Shown here: positions 26,089 through 33,667 of the stretch, piece after piece
Layout: every line of letters starts with the position of its first letter
Numbering within the stretch: the stretch's first letter is position 1
Source: CAXBES01 sp965367015
Lineage (GTDB): Bacteria; Bacteroidota; Bacteroidia; Flavobacteriales; Flavobacteriaceae
Length of the DNA: 64,000 nucleotides
Assembly (NCBI GenBank): GCA_965367015.1
Contig: CBDUGY010000002.1
Coordinates: 30,713-94,712 of the forward strand
Direction of reading: 5' to 3'
Position numbers and translations under genes: made by a program
Notes under the pieces: generated by a model
Seen by the model: the letters and a program-made list of their open reading frames with translations, nothing else
Databases searched by the model: none
Told to the model about the DNA's origin: nothing

Positions 26089-27903
26089 CTATTCCTCCTC
26101 TTTCTGTCCATTGGCATATTTCCGTTCCAATTCGGCTTGAAACTCTTCCATCACAGGCTTTACGGTGCTTTCAGGAAGATCGGCGATTCTAATATACATT
26201 AAACCGTCGACAGCATTATTAAATAAGGGATCCACATTAAAAGCAACTACTTTTGCATTCTGCTTGATATATTTTTTAATGAGTACCGGAAGACGAAGAC
26301 TTCCCGGCTCAACCTCATCTATTATTTTATCAAATTTATTCAGATCGGCTTCACTTTCGTCAAAAATAAAATCTTTATCTGCATCCTTAAGTTTTACTTT
26401 ATATTCCTTCTTAGGATTGATATACTGAGCTACATATGGATCGTAATAATTGGATTTCATAAATTCAATCATCAAAGACTTAGAAAATTCTGAAAACTTA
26501 TTACTTATACTCACTCCCCCTATCAAATAACGATGCTCCGGGTAGCGTAACGTAGTATGAACAATTCCCTTCCAAAGCAAGAATAATGGCATGGGCCGCT
26601 GTTGATATTCGTTAATAATAAAAGCGCGTCCCATTTCGATGGATTCTTTCATCATAGGATATAGTTCCGGTTCGAAACGAAAGAGATCTTGTAAATAGAA
26701 ACCATCGATACCATATTGTGGAAAGATTTTAGAACCCAGACCCATTCTGTACGCTCCGGCAATTTTTCGCGCTTCGTTATCCCATAAAAACATATGGTGA
26801 TAGTACGAATCGAATTTATCGAGATCGGTAGAGTTATTAGTTCCTTCTCCTACTTCTCTAAAAGTAATTTCCCGTAGTCTCCCTATTTCTTGTAAGATAT
26901 TAGGTACAAATTCGGCTTGTGCCAGAAAAACTTCGTAATTCTTGCTAATAAGTAAGCGTTTGTCTTTTTCGCGAAGCGCTTCTATTTCTGCTTCCATAGC
27001 TTCAATAGATATAGCTCCGGCGATTTTTTTAGGTGGCTTCGGAAACTTTATCGTTTTCGGAATGGTATCTATTAGTTTTTTCTTCTGAAAAGGATTTGCG
27101 AGCATGTATGTCTTCTTCCGAAGAAATTCGGTAAAATCTGACAAAGATTCGTGTTCTTCCTGATCTTTAATTGGAATCGGATTTCCAATTCTCACCTTGA
27201 TGATACGTTCCTTTTGCGTTAGTAATTCAGACGGTAATTTAGCCGTACGCAACGTGGGACTCATCTTAGCGAGCCGATAAAAGAGCTTGCTGTTTTTTGC
27301 GTGGAAATATATAGGTACTACGGGAACATTAGCTTTTTTCACAATCTTCATCGCACTTTCTTCCCAGGGTCGATCTACAACTAATTTTCCATCGCGATAA
27401 GTAGAAACTTCTCCCGCCGGAAATATTCCTAATGGATGACCATCTTGAAGATGTTGCAATGCAGCTTTTAACCCTTGCAAACTAGATTTTGCGTCTTTTC
27501 TGTCCTCAAACGGATTGACGGGCATGACAAAGGGCTTTAATGGCTCAATACGATGTAATAAAAAGTTAGCGATAACTTTGAAATCAGGGCGGTGTTCTAG
27601 CAATAATTTTAAGAGTAAAACTCCGTCAATCCCTCCTAAGGGATGATTAGAAATAGTAATAAATGGTCCCAACTTAGGAATCCTTTTCAGATCCTCCTCC
27701 GGAATCTCAAATTTTACTTCAAACTCATCAAGTAGTGCATTTATAAACTCCAAGTCCTTTAAATGCTTCTTTTTGTCGTAGATTTTATTGAGCGTCGTAA
27801 TGTTTAAGACTTTCATGAGTGTCCAGCCAATCGCGGTACCAATAAAGCCAAATTTATCGACGTTAATAGCCTTTGCTACCTCTTTTGCATTAACTAATCC
27901 CAT
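26089..27903 (-). CDS. PlsC-type acyltransferase fused to GNAT acyltransferase (OlsF-like)
   Basis: The 604-residue protein has two enzymes in one chain. The N-terminal half is a PlsC/OlsA-like acyltransferase with motif I NHPLGGIDG (His87, Asp93) and motif III FPAGEVS at 161-167. The C-terminal half (about 320-560) resembles the hemolysin/OlsB-type GNAT acyltransferase that acylates ornithine from acyl-ACP, with segments such as ARKIAGAYRMGLG and PQYGIDGFYLQDLF. This order matches OlsF, a bifunctional ornithine lipid synthase reported in Serratia and Flavobacterium. A glycine- or ornithine-lipid product is likely, but the amino acid cannot be told. It should work at the inner membrane surface. 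The neighbouring aspartokinase has no obvious link. Confidence 0.8.
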   Translation of the reverse strand: MGLVNAKEVAKAINVDKFGFIGTAIGWTLMKVLNITTLNKIYDKKKHLKDLEFINALLDEFEVKFEIPEEDLKRIPKLGPFITISNHPLGGIDGVLLLKLLLEHRPDFKVIANFLLHRIEPLKPFVMPVNPFEDRKDAKSSLQGLKAALQHLQDGHPLGIFPAGEVSTYRDGKLVVDRPWEESAMKIVKKANVPVVPIYFHAKNSKLFYRLAKMSPTLRTAKLPSELLTQKERIIKVRIGNPIPIKDQEEHESLSDFTEFLRKKTYMLANPFQKKKLIDTIPKTIKFPKPPKKIAGAISIEAMEAEIEALREKDKRLLISKNYEVFLAQAEFVPNILQEIGRLREITFREVGEGTNNSTDLDKFDSYYHHMFLWDNEARKIAGAYRMGLGSKIFPQYGIDGFYLQDLFRFEPELYPMMKESIEMGRAFIINEYQQRPMPLFLLWKGIVHTTLRYPEHRYLIGGVSISNKFSEFSKSLMIEFMKSNYYDPYVAQYINPKKEYKVKLKDADKDFIFDESEADLNKFDKIIDEVEPGSLRLPVLIKKYIKQNAKVVAFNVDPLFNNAVDGLMYIRIADLPESTVKPVMEEFQAELERKYANGQKEEE

Positions 27904-27952
27904 GAAATTTTTTGGTTGTTGCTAATCACAAATATAGCGAAACCTTTCCAGA

Positions 27953-29209
27953 CTATTCTTTAATAACCAGCTGAACAGTTTCCCGGCTTTCTTGCTTCAG
28001 CAGCACTATTTTATCTTTTATTAATGCCTTAATCTCTGAAGGGACAGAGTGTCTTATGGTATAAAGTGTAACGCCTTCATTCCAACTTACTCTAAAATTT
28101 GATCGCAATTTGGACAACAGCAGCTCTAAATTATTGTACTTATTATCAATACACACCGAAAAGCTAATTGCAGAATTTTGAATTAGTTCAACCTTCATTT
28201 TATATTTATGCAGCAGTTTAAAAACCTCGCCAATATTATCTTCCATCATAAATGAAAAGTCTAAAGAAGACAGCGAGATGAGCACCTGATTTTTCTTTAA
28301 TATAAAGCAGGAAATCTGTGGGTCCAGAGTTACACCTTTACCTACACAAGTTCCCGATTTCGAAGGATTTAAAAATGATTTTACAAAAAGGGGTATTTCC
28401 TTTCTCTGAAGCGGTTGTAAAGTCTTTGGATGTATAACAGAAGCCCCGTAAAACGCCAATTCTATCGCTTCACGATATGATATATGGTTTAGCAGAGTTG
28501 TTTTATTAAAATATCTTGGATCTGCGTTCAAAATTCCGGGAACATCCTTCCAAATTGTAACACTTTCAGCATTGAGACAGTAACCAAATATTGCAGCAGT
28601 ATAGTCACTACCTTCTCTCCCTAAAGTAGTAGTAAAGTTATTGGTGGTTTCTGCACCTAAAAAACCTTGTGTAATTGTAATTGCATTGGAAGCAACATGA
28701 TTCGTTATTTGTTCCAGAGTAATTTCCCAATCTACTTTTGCATCTCTGTAATTAGCATCCGTTTTTATACAAGTTCGAACATCTAATTGGTTATTTTTTA
28801 TCCCTGCTTCAGTGAAGTATGCAGATACAATGGCAGTTGACAAAAGTTCTCCATGACTTACGACTTGATCATACACGAAGGCGTGATTTTTCGATTTTGT
28901 CGTTTTAATAAATCTCTTTAGATCCTTGAAAATAGTATTTACTTCGGAATAAACTGAGTGTGAATTTTCAGCAAATAGATTTTTCAGAATATTGTTGTGA
29001 TAGTCATAAACTTCACTTAAAGCACTTTCAATATCTGAAGGGTCAGAGAAATATCCGGAAACCACTTCTTCTAAAGCATTAGTCATCTTACCCATGGCCG
29101 ATATAACAACAACCAACTTACTCTCCTGCGTGGTTTTAATTACCGAAGCGACATTGCGTATTCCTTCTGCATCTTTAATCGATGCGCCCCCAAATTTAAA
29201 AATTTTCAT
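27953..29209 (-). CDS. lysC: Aspartate kinase (monofunctional)
   Basis: Aspartokinase phosphorylates aspartate as the first step to lysine, threonine, methionine and diaminopimelate. The protein begins MKIFKFGGASI with the conserved KFGG motif, has TLGREGSDYTAA (the GRGGSD-like motif) near residue 207 and DVPGILNADPR near 230. About 120 C-terminal residues correspond to ACT domains for feedback control. The length of 418 is slightly short of the usual 440-450, mainly in the ACT region, so the feedback amino acid cannot be inferred. No dehydrogenase domain is fused. Confidence 0.93.
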   Translation of the reverse strand: MKIFKFGGASIKDAEGIRNVASVIKTTQESKLVVVISAMGKMTNALEEVVSGYFSDPSDIESALSEVYDYHNNILKNLFAENSHSVYSEVNTIFKDLKRFIKTTKSKNHAFVYDQVVSHGELLSTAIVSAYFTEAGIKNNQLDVRTCIKTDANYRDAKVDWEITLEQITNHVASNAITITQGFLGAETTNNFTTTLGREGSDYTAAIFGYCLNAESVTIWKDVPGILNADPRYFNKTTLLNHISYREAIELAFYGASVIHPKTLQPLQRKEIPLFVKSFLNPSKSGTCVGKGVTLDPQISCFILKKNQVLISLSSLDFSFMMEDNIGEVFKLLHKYKMKVELIQNSAISFSVCIDNKYNNLELLLSKLRSNFRVSWNEGVTLYTIRHSVPSEIKALIKDKIVLLKQESRETVQLVIKE

Positions 29210-29249
29210 AGTTCGTTCTTACTAAGGTAAAAAGAATTGAATGGTTAAT

Positions 29250-29732
29250 TTATTTTTTTCCTTTTACAAAATCTGTTAACTCTTTTTCTCCCATATGTAC
29301 CACATGCCAATCACGTAAAACCTTGGCACCACTGCGTTCATAAAATCGTATAGCTCCTTCATTCCAGCCTAAGACTTCCCACTGCACTCTTTTTACCCCC
29401 TGGTCGTATCCATATTTCAATACAGTCTCGTAGAGTGCTTCACCTACACCTTTACCCCGCATATTTTGTTTCACCACTAAATCTTCCAGATGAACGACTC
29501 GGCCTTTCCAAGTAGAAAATCTAAAATAAACAAGCGCCATCCCAACAATTTCATTTTCCACTTCAGCAACCCAGCATTTAAATGAAGGGTCACTTCCAAA
29601 CCCGGACTCTTGTAAGTCTTCTACCGTTACCTCAACAGCATCCGGTTCCTTTTCAAAAATTGCAAGTTCTCGAATTAGCCCAAGCACTTCAGACATATCT
29701 TCTTTGATTGCCAATCTGACAGTAATTTCCAT
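29250..29732 (-). CDS. GNAT acetyltransferase, diamine/thialysine acetyltransferase-like
   Basis: This protein of 160 residues has the N-terminal signature VRLAIKEDMSEVLGLIRELAIFE, the strand VVHLEDLVVKQNMRGKGVGEALYE containing the CoA loop (RGKGVG), and the end GWNEGAIRFYERSGAKVL. This resembles the SAT1/SSAT2 type of diamine or thialysine acetyltransferase, also common in bacteria. The acceptor is not decided by sequence. It is probably the first gene of the minus-strand run (acetyltransferase, aspartokinase, PlsC-GNAT, DUF5995). The divergent fbp gene lies 80 bases away. Confidence 0.88.
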   Translation of the reverse strand: MEITVRLAIKEDMSEVLGLIRELAIFEKEPDAVEVTVEDLQESGFGSDPSFKCWVAEVENEIVGMALVYFRFSTWKGRVVHLEDLVVKQNMRGKGVGEALYETVLKYGYDQGVKRVQWEVLGWNEGAIRFYERSGAKVLRDWHVVHMGEKELTDFVKGKK

Positions 29733-29812
29733 AAAAGCGGTTTTGCTTCACAAATATCGTTTCATTTTCTTAAAAAACCCGATATTTGTCTCAAATTCAC
29801 GAAAACAAGGCA

Positions 29813-30817
29813 ATGGCTAAAAAGAATCAGACACTAGGCGAATTTATAATTGAAAATCAAAGTGAATTTCAATACTCTTCAGGAGAACTTTCTCGTCTTA
29901 TAAATTCAATTCGACTTGCCGCCAAAGTAGTAAATCATGAAGTAAATAAAGCCGGGCTTGTAGATATTTTAGGCGCAGTTGGTGACACTAATATACAGGG
30001 TGAAGATCAGCAGAAACTAGATGTCTATGCAAATGAGGCGTTTATTAAGACTCTGACTAATCGTGAGATTGTATGCGGGATCGCAAGTGAAGAAGAAGAT
30101 GATTTTATCACAATTAAAGGAAGAAATAATAAGAATGACAATAAGTATGTTGTTTTAATTGATCCATTAGATGGCTCTTCAAATATAGATGTTAACGTAT
30201 CTGTGGGAACCATTTTCTCGGTGTATAGACGAGTAACCCCCTCAGGGACTCCGGTAACATTAGAAGATTTCCTGCAGCCGGGAAATAAACAAGTTGCAGC
30301 GGGGTATATTGTTTACGGAACCTCGACAATGATTGTTTATAGCACAGGTCATGGAGTAAACGGATTTACGCTAAATCCGGCAATTGGAACGTACTATTTA
30401 TCGCACCCCAATATGAGAATCCCGGAAAGCGGAACAATCTATTCTGTGAATGAAGGAAACTATATTCATTTTCCTCAGGGAATTAAGAACTACATTAAAT
30501 ATTGTCAGCAGGAAGAGGAAGATCGCCCTTATACCTCGCGATATATTGGTTCTTTAGTATCTGATTTTCATAGAAATATGATAAAGGGTGGTATTTATAT
30601 TTATCCAAACACATCTAAAAATCCGGAAGGTAAATTAAGGCTTTTATACGAATGTAATCCTATGGCATATATAGCTGAGCAGGCGGGCGGACAAGCTAGT
30701 AACGGATTTACCCGTATATTGGATATTATGCCAACGGAACTACATCAAAGGGTTCCTTTTATCTGTGGCAGTAAGCTAATGGTAGAAAAGGCAGAAGAGT
30801 TTATGAAAAATTCTTAA
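29813..30817 (+). CDS. fbp: Fructose-1,6-bisphosphatase class 1
   Basis: This enzyme removes the 1-phosphate of fructose 1,6-bisphosphate in gluconeogenesis. The sequence has the metal-site motif LIDPLDGSSNIDVN and GEDQQKLDVYAN, YIGSLVSDFHRN and LYECNPMAYIAEQAGG, all diagnostic of class 1 FBPase. I start at ATG 29813, giving MAKKNQTLGEF and 334 residues, the normal length. The frame is open to 29786, but a GATATTTG promoter-like box lies at 29781-29788, making an upstream start unlikely. It is divergent from the acetyltransferase gene and upstream of the GTPase operon, which has its own promoter. Confidence 0.96.
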   Translation: MAKKNQTLGEFIIENQSEFQYSSGELSRLINSIRLAAKVVNHEVNKAGLVDILGAVGDTNIQGEDQQKLDVYANEAFIKTLTNREIVCGIASEEEDDFITIKGRNNKNDNKYVVLIDPLDGSSNIDVNVSVGTIFSVYRRVTPSGTPVTLEDFLQPGNKQVAAGYIVYGTSTMIVYSTGHGVNGFTLNPAIGTYYLSHPNMRIPESGTIYSVNEGNYIHFPQGIKNYIKYCQQEEEDRPYTSRYIGSLVSDFHRNMIKGGIYIYPNTSKNPEGKLRLLYECNPMAYIAEQAGGQASNGFTRILDIMPTELHQRVPFICGSKLMVEKAEEFMKNS

Positions 30818-30834
30818 ATAATGGCATATTCTAT

Positions 30835-30861
30835 TTGTTACCTAATTTTTTCTTAGATTTA
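30835..30861 (+). promoter_or_regulatory. Promoter of the GTPase/histidine kinase operon (TTG-N16-TAGATTTA)
   Basis: TTG at 30835-30837 and TAGATTTA at 30854-30861 are spaced by 16 bases. The first gene begins 18 bases downstream. This is the only good promoter seen for the six-gene run. Confidence 0.55.
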
Positions 30862-30879
30862 TAACAATAAACTGACGTA

Positions 30880-31230
30880 ATGGGAAAGAAACCAACACAA
30901 GAACCTGAAAAAGAGGCTGTCGATTCTGCTTCGAAAATTGAAGCAATTAAAAATCTTATTTTCGGAGAAAATATCGTTCAATACGATGGTGAATTTGAAA
31001 CGATTAGAAAAGACCTTCAGAAGAAAAAAGAGGTGCTTGAAAACTACATCGATGAAGTTCGTAACGAACTTATGCAATCAATTGATTCTCTCAGTACCGA
31101 CGTAAATATTAGAATTACTGATCTCGAACAAGCCTTACAAGAAAAGACCGATAAGCTTTCTGAAAAGAAAGTGGACAAAAAGGAACTAGGGAAACTCCTC
31201 ATTAATTTAGGTGAAAAAATAAGTTCGTAA
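30880..31230 (+). CDS. Coiled-coil protein, first gene of the GTPase operon
   Basis: The protein has 116 residues, no signal peptide and no membrane helix. It is hydrophilic, with long helices and heptad-like spacing of Leu/Ile from about residue 45 to 100 (LQKKKEVLENYIDEV and later LEQALQEKTDKLSE), typical of a coiled coil. I do not recognise a family. A linker or scaffold for the GTPases and sensors encoded downstream is a guess based on position only. The next gene starts 21 bases later. Confidence 0.7.
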   Translation: MGKKPTQEPEKEAVDSASKIEAIKNLIFGENIVQYDGEFETIRKDLQKKKEVLENYIDEVRNELMQSIDSLSTDVNIRITDLEQALQEKTDKLSEKKVDKKELGKLLINLGEKISS

Positions 31231-31251
31231 TCGTTCTCATTAATACTGTTT

Positions 31252-32082
31252 ATGGTAAAAGATGATGATAAATTACAGCTTTTACGTGATATCCTGCTCA
31301 TAGATGATAGGCAAGTTGCGCATGCCATAAACAAGCGAATAGAATTTATTACCGAAACTATTGAAAAGCGTGAAAAGCTTTCAGAAAAAATTGATCCAAT
31401 AATAGATGATAAACTAAATCAGTTTATTGCAGATATCCCCGCCACTTTAGGACCAACTATAACAAAAACTTTAAAAGAACAGATAGAAAATTCTAAAGAT
31501 CAAGTGGTGGAGGCCCTTTACCCTATTATGGGTAAGATGATAAAGCGGTATATCCAGAATGAGATCCGATTACTTTCAGAAAATATAAATAAAAAAGTAA
31601 ATAATACTTTTTCGTTTATTTCCTTCAAACGTAAAGTGCAAGCTCGGTTTACGGGAGTCAAGGAAAGTGATCTGATGCTTAGTGAGATGGACTCTCCTCA
31701 AATTAATGAAGTTTTTGTAATCCAAAAGGGATCCGGTTTGCTCTTGGGCAACTATAGCAGTACTTACACTATGGATAAAGATATGGTGTCGGGTATGTTA
31801 ACAGCGATTAAAAGTTTTGTTGAAGACGCTTTTGAAGGAGGAAATCAAAATCTAGAAGCCATCGAATACGAATTGTATACAATACATATTCAGAATTTTC
31901 ATACATACTATATTGCCGCAGTTATATCAGGTACCTATAGTCGAAACTTTGAAAGTAAATTAGAAAATAAGCTGTTTAAGTTGTCGAAGAACTTATCCCC
32001 TAAAATATCCACCCTTACACAAGATGCTATTGATGGTGTTTTGGAAGATTACTTTACAAAATGGAAATTACCAAGAAAATAG
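31252..32082 (+). CDS. Protein with C-terminal longin/Roadblock-like domain
   Basis: The protein has 276 residues. The N-terminal 135 residues are helical and include LYPIMGKMIKRYIQNEIRLL. The C-terminal part (about 145-265) reads as one alpha-beta domain starting with NEVFVIQKGSGLLLGNYSS, then DKDMVSGMLTAIKSFVEDAF, then strands around YTIHIQNFHTYYIAAVISG. The VxxIxKxSGLLL strand and DxDMVSGMLTAI helix resemble the longin/Roadblock-type domains that pair with small GTPases in archaea and bacteria. This is inference by eye. Its last 22 bases overlap the first GTPase gene. Some relatives are labelled 'OmpA cell envelope protein', which I cannot support here. Confidence 0.6.
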   Translation: MVKDDDKLQLLRDILLIDDRQVAHAINKRIEFITETIEKREKLSEKIDPIIDDKLNQFIADIPATLGPTITKTLKEQIENSKDQVVEALYPIMGKMIKRYIQNEIRLLSENINKKVNNTFSFISFKRKVQARFTGVKESDLMLSEMDSPQINEVFVIQKGSGLLLGNYSSTYTMDKDMVSGMLTAIKSFVEDAFEGGNQNLEAIEYELYTIHIQNFHTYYIAAVISGTYSRNFESKLENKLFKLSKNLSPKISTLTQDAIDGVLEDYFTKWKLPRK

Positions 32083-32561
32083 TGCTTTTAGGCCAGTTTG
32101 GGGTGGGAAAGACTTCATTAGTACAAAGATTCATTAAAAATGAATTTACTCAAGATTATAGAACCACTTTGGGGGTGCAAATCGAGAAAAAAATTATCAA
32201 CTTACCATCGGGCGCCACTCTTTCTATGATTATTTGGGATTTAGAAGGTTTTTCATCGGTGGATAAAACAAGATCATCTTACCTACTCGGCTCCAGTGCA
32301 TTTATTCATGTTTTCGACCTAACACGCCCTGTTACTTATTCAAACTTACATGAAGAGATAAATTTTCTTAGGGTAAATTTTCCAAAAGTACTGTTACGCA
32401 CTATTGGAAATAAGAGTGATCAAAAAGACCCGGAATCGGTTGCAAATTACCTGAAGAGTAAAAATATAAATATTTATGGTTTTGTTAGCGCCAAAACCGG
32501 AGAAGGAGTAAATGAACTATTTAAAGATATAGCATTAAACCTTAGCGACTATGAACATTAA
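32061..32561 (+). CDS. Rab/Ras-like small GTPase (first copy)
   Basis: This is a single-domain GTPase of 166 residues. G1 is GQFGVGKTS at 11-19, switch I has the Thr of TTLGVQ at 36, G3 is WDLEGF at 59-64, G4 is NKSD at 117-120 and G5 SAK at 143-145. The WDxxG motif and overall layout are Rab/Ras-like and not like the MglA clade. The residue after DxxG, the catalytic Gln in Ras and Rab, is Phe here. No C-terminal cysteine for lipidation is present, so it is cytosolic unless recruited. It overlaps both neighbours (22 and 11 bases), so it is tightly coupled to the longin-like gene and to the PAS-like gene. Confidence 0.88.
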   Translation: MEITKKIVLLGQFGVGKTSLVQRFIKNEFTQDYRTTLGVQIEKKIINLPSGATLSMIIWDLEGFSSVDKTRSSYLLGSSAFIHVFDLTRPVTYSNLHEEINFLRVNFPKVLLRTIGNKSDQKDPESVANYLKSKNINIYGFVSAKTGEGVNELFKDIALNLSDYEH

Positions 32562-33141
32562 AAGTTTTTTTTCAAACAAGGTTCAAGAAATTCATACGAC
32601 TTTAGAAGGCAAGGTCACAGAAAGCAGTGATACGATATTTACTGTCGATATAGGAGAAAATATATACCTTTTACACCCATTTTTTGAAAGTCTAAAATCT
32701 GAATTGATTAATGGTGAACATGAAAGTCTTGCCTTTCCATGTGTACAATTGGAATTTAATGAGACAAAAGCAATATGTGATATTACCATAAAAATTGAAC
32801 GTGGGTTTTTGGCAATTCTCTTATTTGATTATTCCGATCATTATGAAAATCTACACGAGGCCGCACAAGAGAAAAAAACGGCAATGTTAAATGAGCAGGC
32901 TTATGAATTAAATACTAAATATTCAGAAGAGAAAAGAGCTTACTTTGAATACATCCGAGACCGTATTGACCACAAGATTATTAAAGAAATGCAGGATATT
33001 GTACTTCAAATTGAAGATTTAAAGAAAACGAAACTTTCATCAAAACAATATGCGTTATTGCATTCCATAGAAAGTAATATTGGCAACCTGCATTTAAAAG
33101 CAATCCAAATTAAAGAAGGACTTGGTATTAAATTAGACTAA
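32551..33141 (+). CDS. PAS-like sensor with helical hairpin but no kinase domain
   Basis: The protein has 196 residues. Residues 1-100 form a PAS-like domain that is clearly paralogous to that of the downstream kinase: both share LHPF, then FPCV, then a DHY motif (FDYSDHYE here, FDFTDHYK there) and QEK. The rest is helical and aligns without gaps to the dimerisation hairpin of the kinase around TKL (residues 160-162). In that alignment His141 faces the kinase phospho-acceptor His146, but the HExRxP signature is lost (HKIIKE) and there is no ATPase domain. It may be a partner of the kinase or a phospho-acceptor. The start overlaps the GTPase gene by 11 bases. Confidence 0.65.
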   Translation: MNIKSFFSNKVQEIHTTLEGKVTESSDTIFTVDIGENIYLLHPFFESLKSELINGEHESLAFPCVQLEFNETKAICDITIKIERGFLAILLFDYSDHYENLHEAAQEKKTAMLNEQAYELNTKYSEEKRAYFEYIRDRIDHKIIKEMQDIVLQIEDLKKTKLSSKQYALLHSIESNIGNLHLKAIQIKEGLGIKLD

Positions 33142-33179
33142 AATTCTTTATAATTGTTCTCTAAACTCTTCGATAATAT

Positions 33180-33665
33180 ATGTCCATTTCAAAAAAAATA
33201 GTAATGCTTGGCCATTTTGGCGTGGGTAAAACCAGCCTCGTTCGCCGTTATGTAGATAGCGCTTTCAGCGAAGACTATTTAGTAACTATGGGTGTGCAGG
33301 TAAAGAAAAGGGAAATTGAGTTTCAAGGAGAAACTATAAAACTCATTATATGGGACATTGAAGGAAATACTTCGATTTCCAAAGCCAGAAAATCTTACCT
33401 ATTAGGAGCTCAGGGCTTCATTTATGTTTTCGACGTGACACGCCCGGAAACATTTGATAACCTCGCATCAGAAAAAGAATATTTGGAAGATAATTTTCCC
33501 TTAGTACCGGTTTGTGTAGTAGGTAATAAAAAAGATCTCATTGAACAAGACAATATTGAGAACTTTATAAAAGAAAAAACCTTCGAAAACTCGATTTTTG
33601 CAAGTGCCAAGACTGGTGATAATGTAGAGAGAATATTCTTAGAAATCGTAACTAAAATATCGTAA
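33180..33665 (+). CDS. Rab/Ras-like small GTPase (second copy)
   Basis: The protein has 161 residues and is a close paralogue of the upstream GTPase. G1 is GHFGVGKTS at 11-19, switch I Thr is at 36 in TMGVQ, G3 is WDIEGN at 58-63, G4 NKKD at 116-119 and G5 SAK at 142-144. The position of the catalytic Gln is Asn here, so intrinsic hydrolysis may be slow without a partner. Shared features of the two copies include KSYLLG/RSSYLLG and FDxTRP. It starts 38 bases after the PAS-like gene, which could hold a second promoter, and ends 2 bases before the hybrid kinase start, so the pair is translated together. Confidence 0.9.
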   Translation: MSISKKIVMLGHFGVGKTSLVRRYVDSAFSEDYLVTMGVQVKKREIEFQGETIKLIIWDIEGNTSISKARKSYLLGAQGFIYVFDVTRPETFDNLASEKEYLEDNFPLVPVCVVGNKKDLIEQDNIENFIKEKTFENSIFASAKTGDNVERIFLEIVTKIS

Positions 33666-33667
33666 GT

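Noticed and set aside
29786..29812. Longer N-terminus for fbp
   Set aside because: It would start within the expected distance of the promoter box, and the family begins at the MAKKNQTL-type start.
32939..33140. Complete loss of the phospho-accepting histidine in the short PAS-like protein
   Set aside because: A first hand alignment placed Arg138 there, but the better ungapped alignment puts His141 at the position, so loss cannot be stated.
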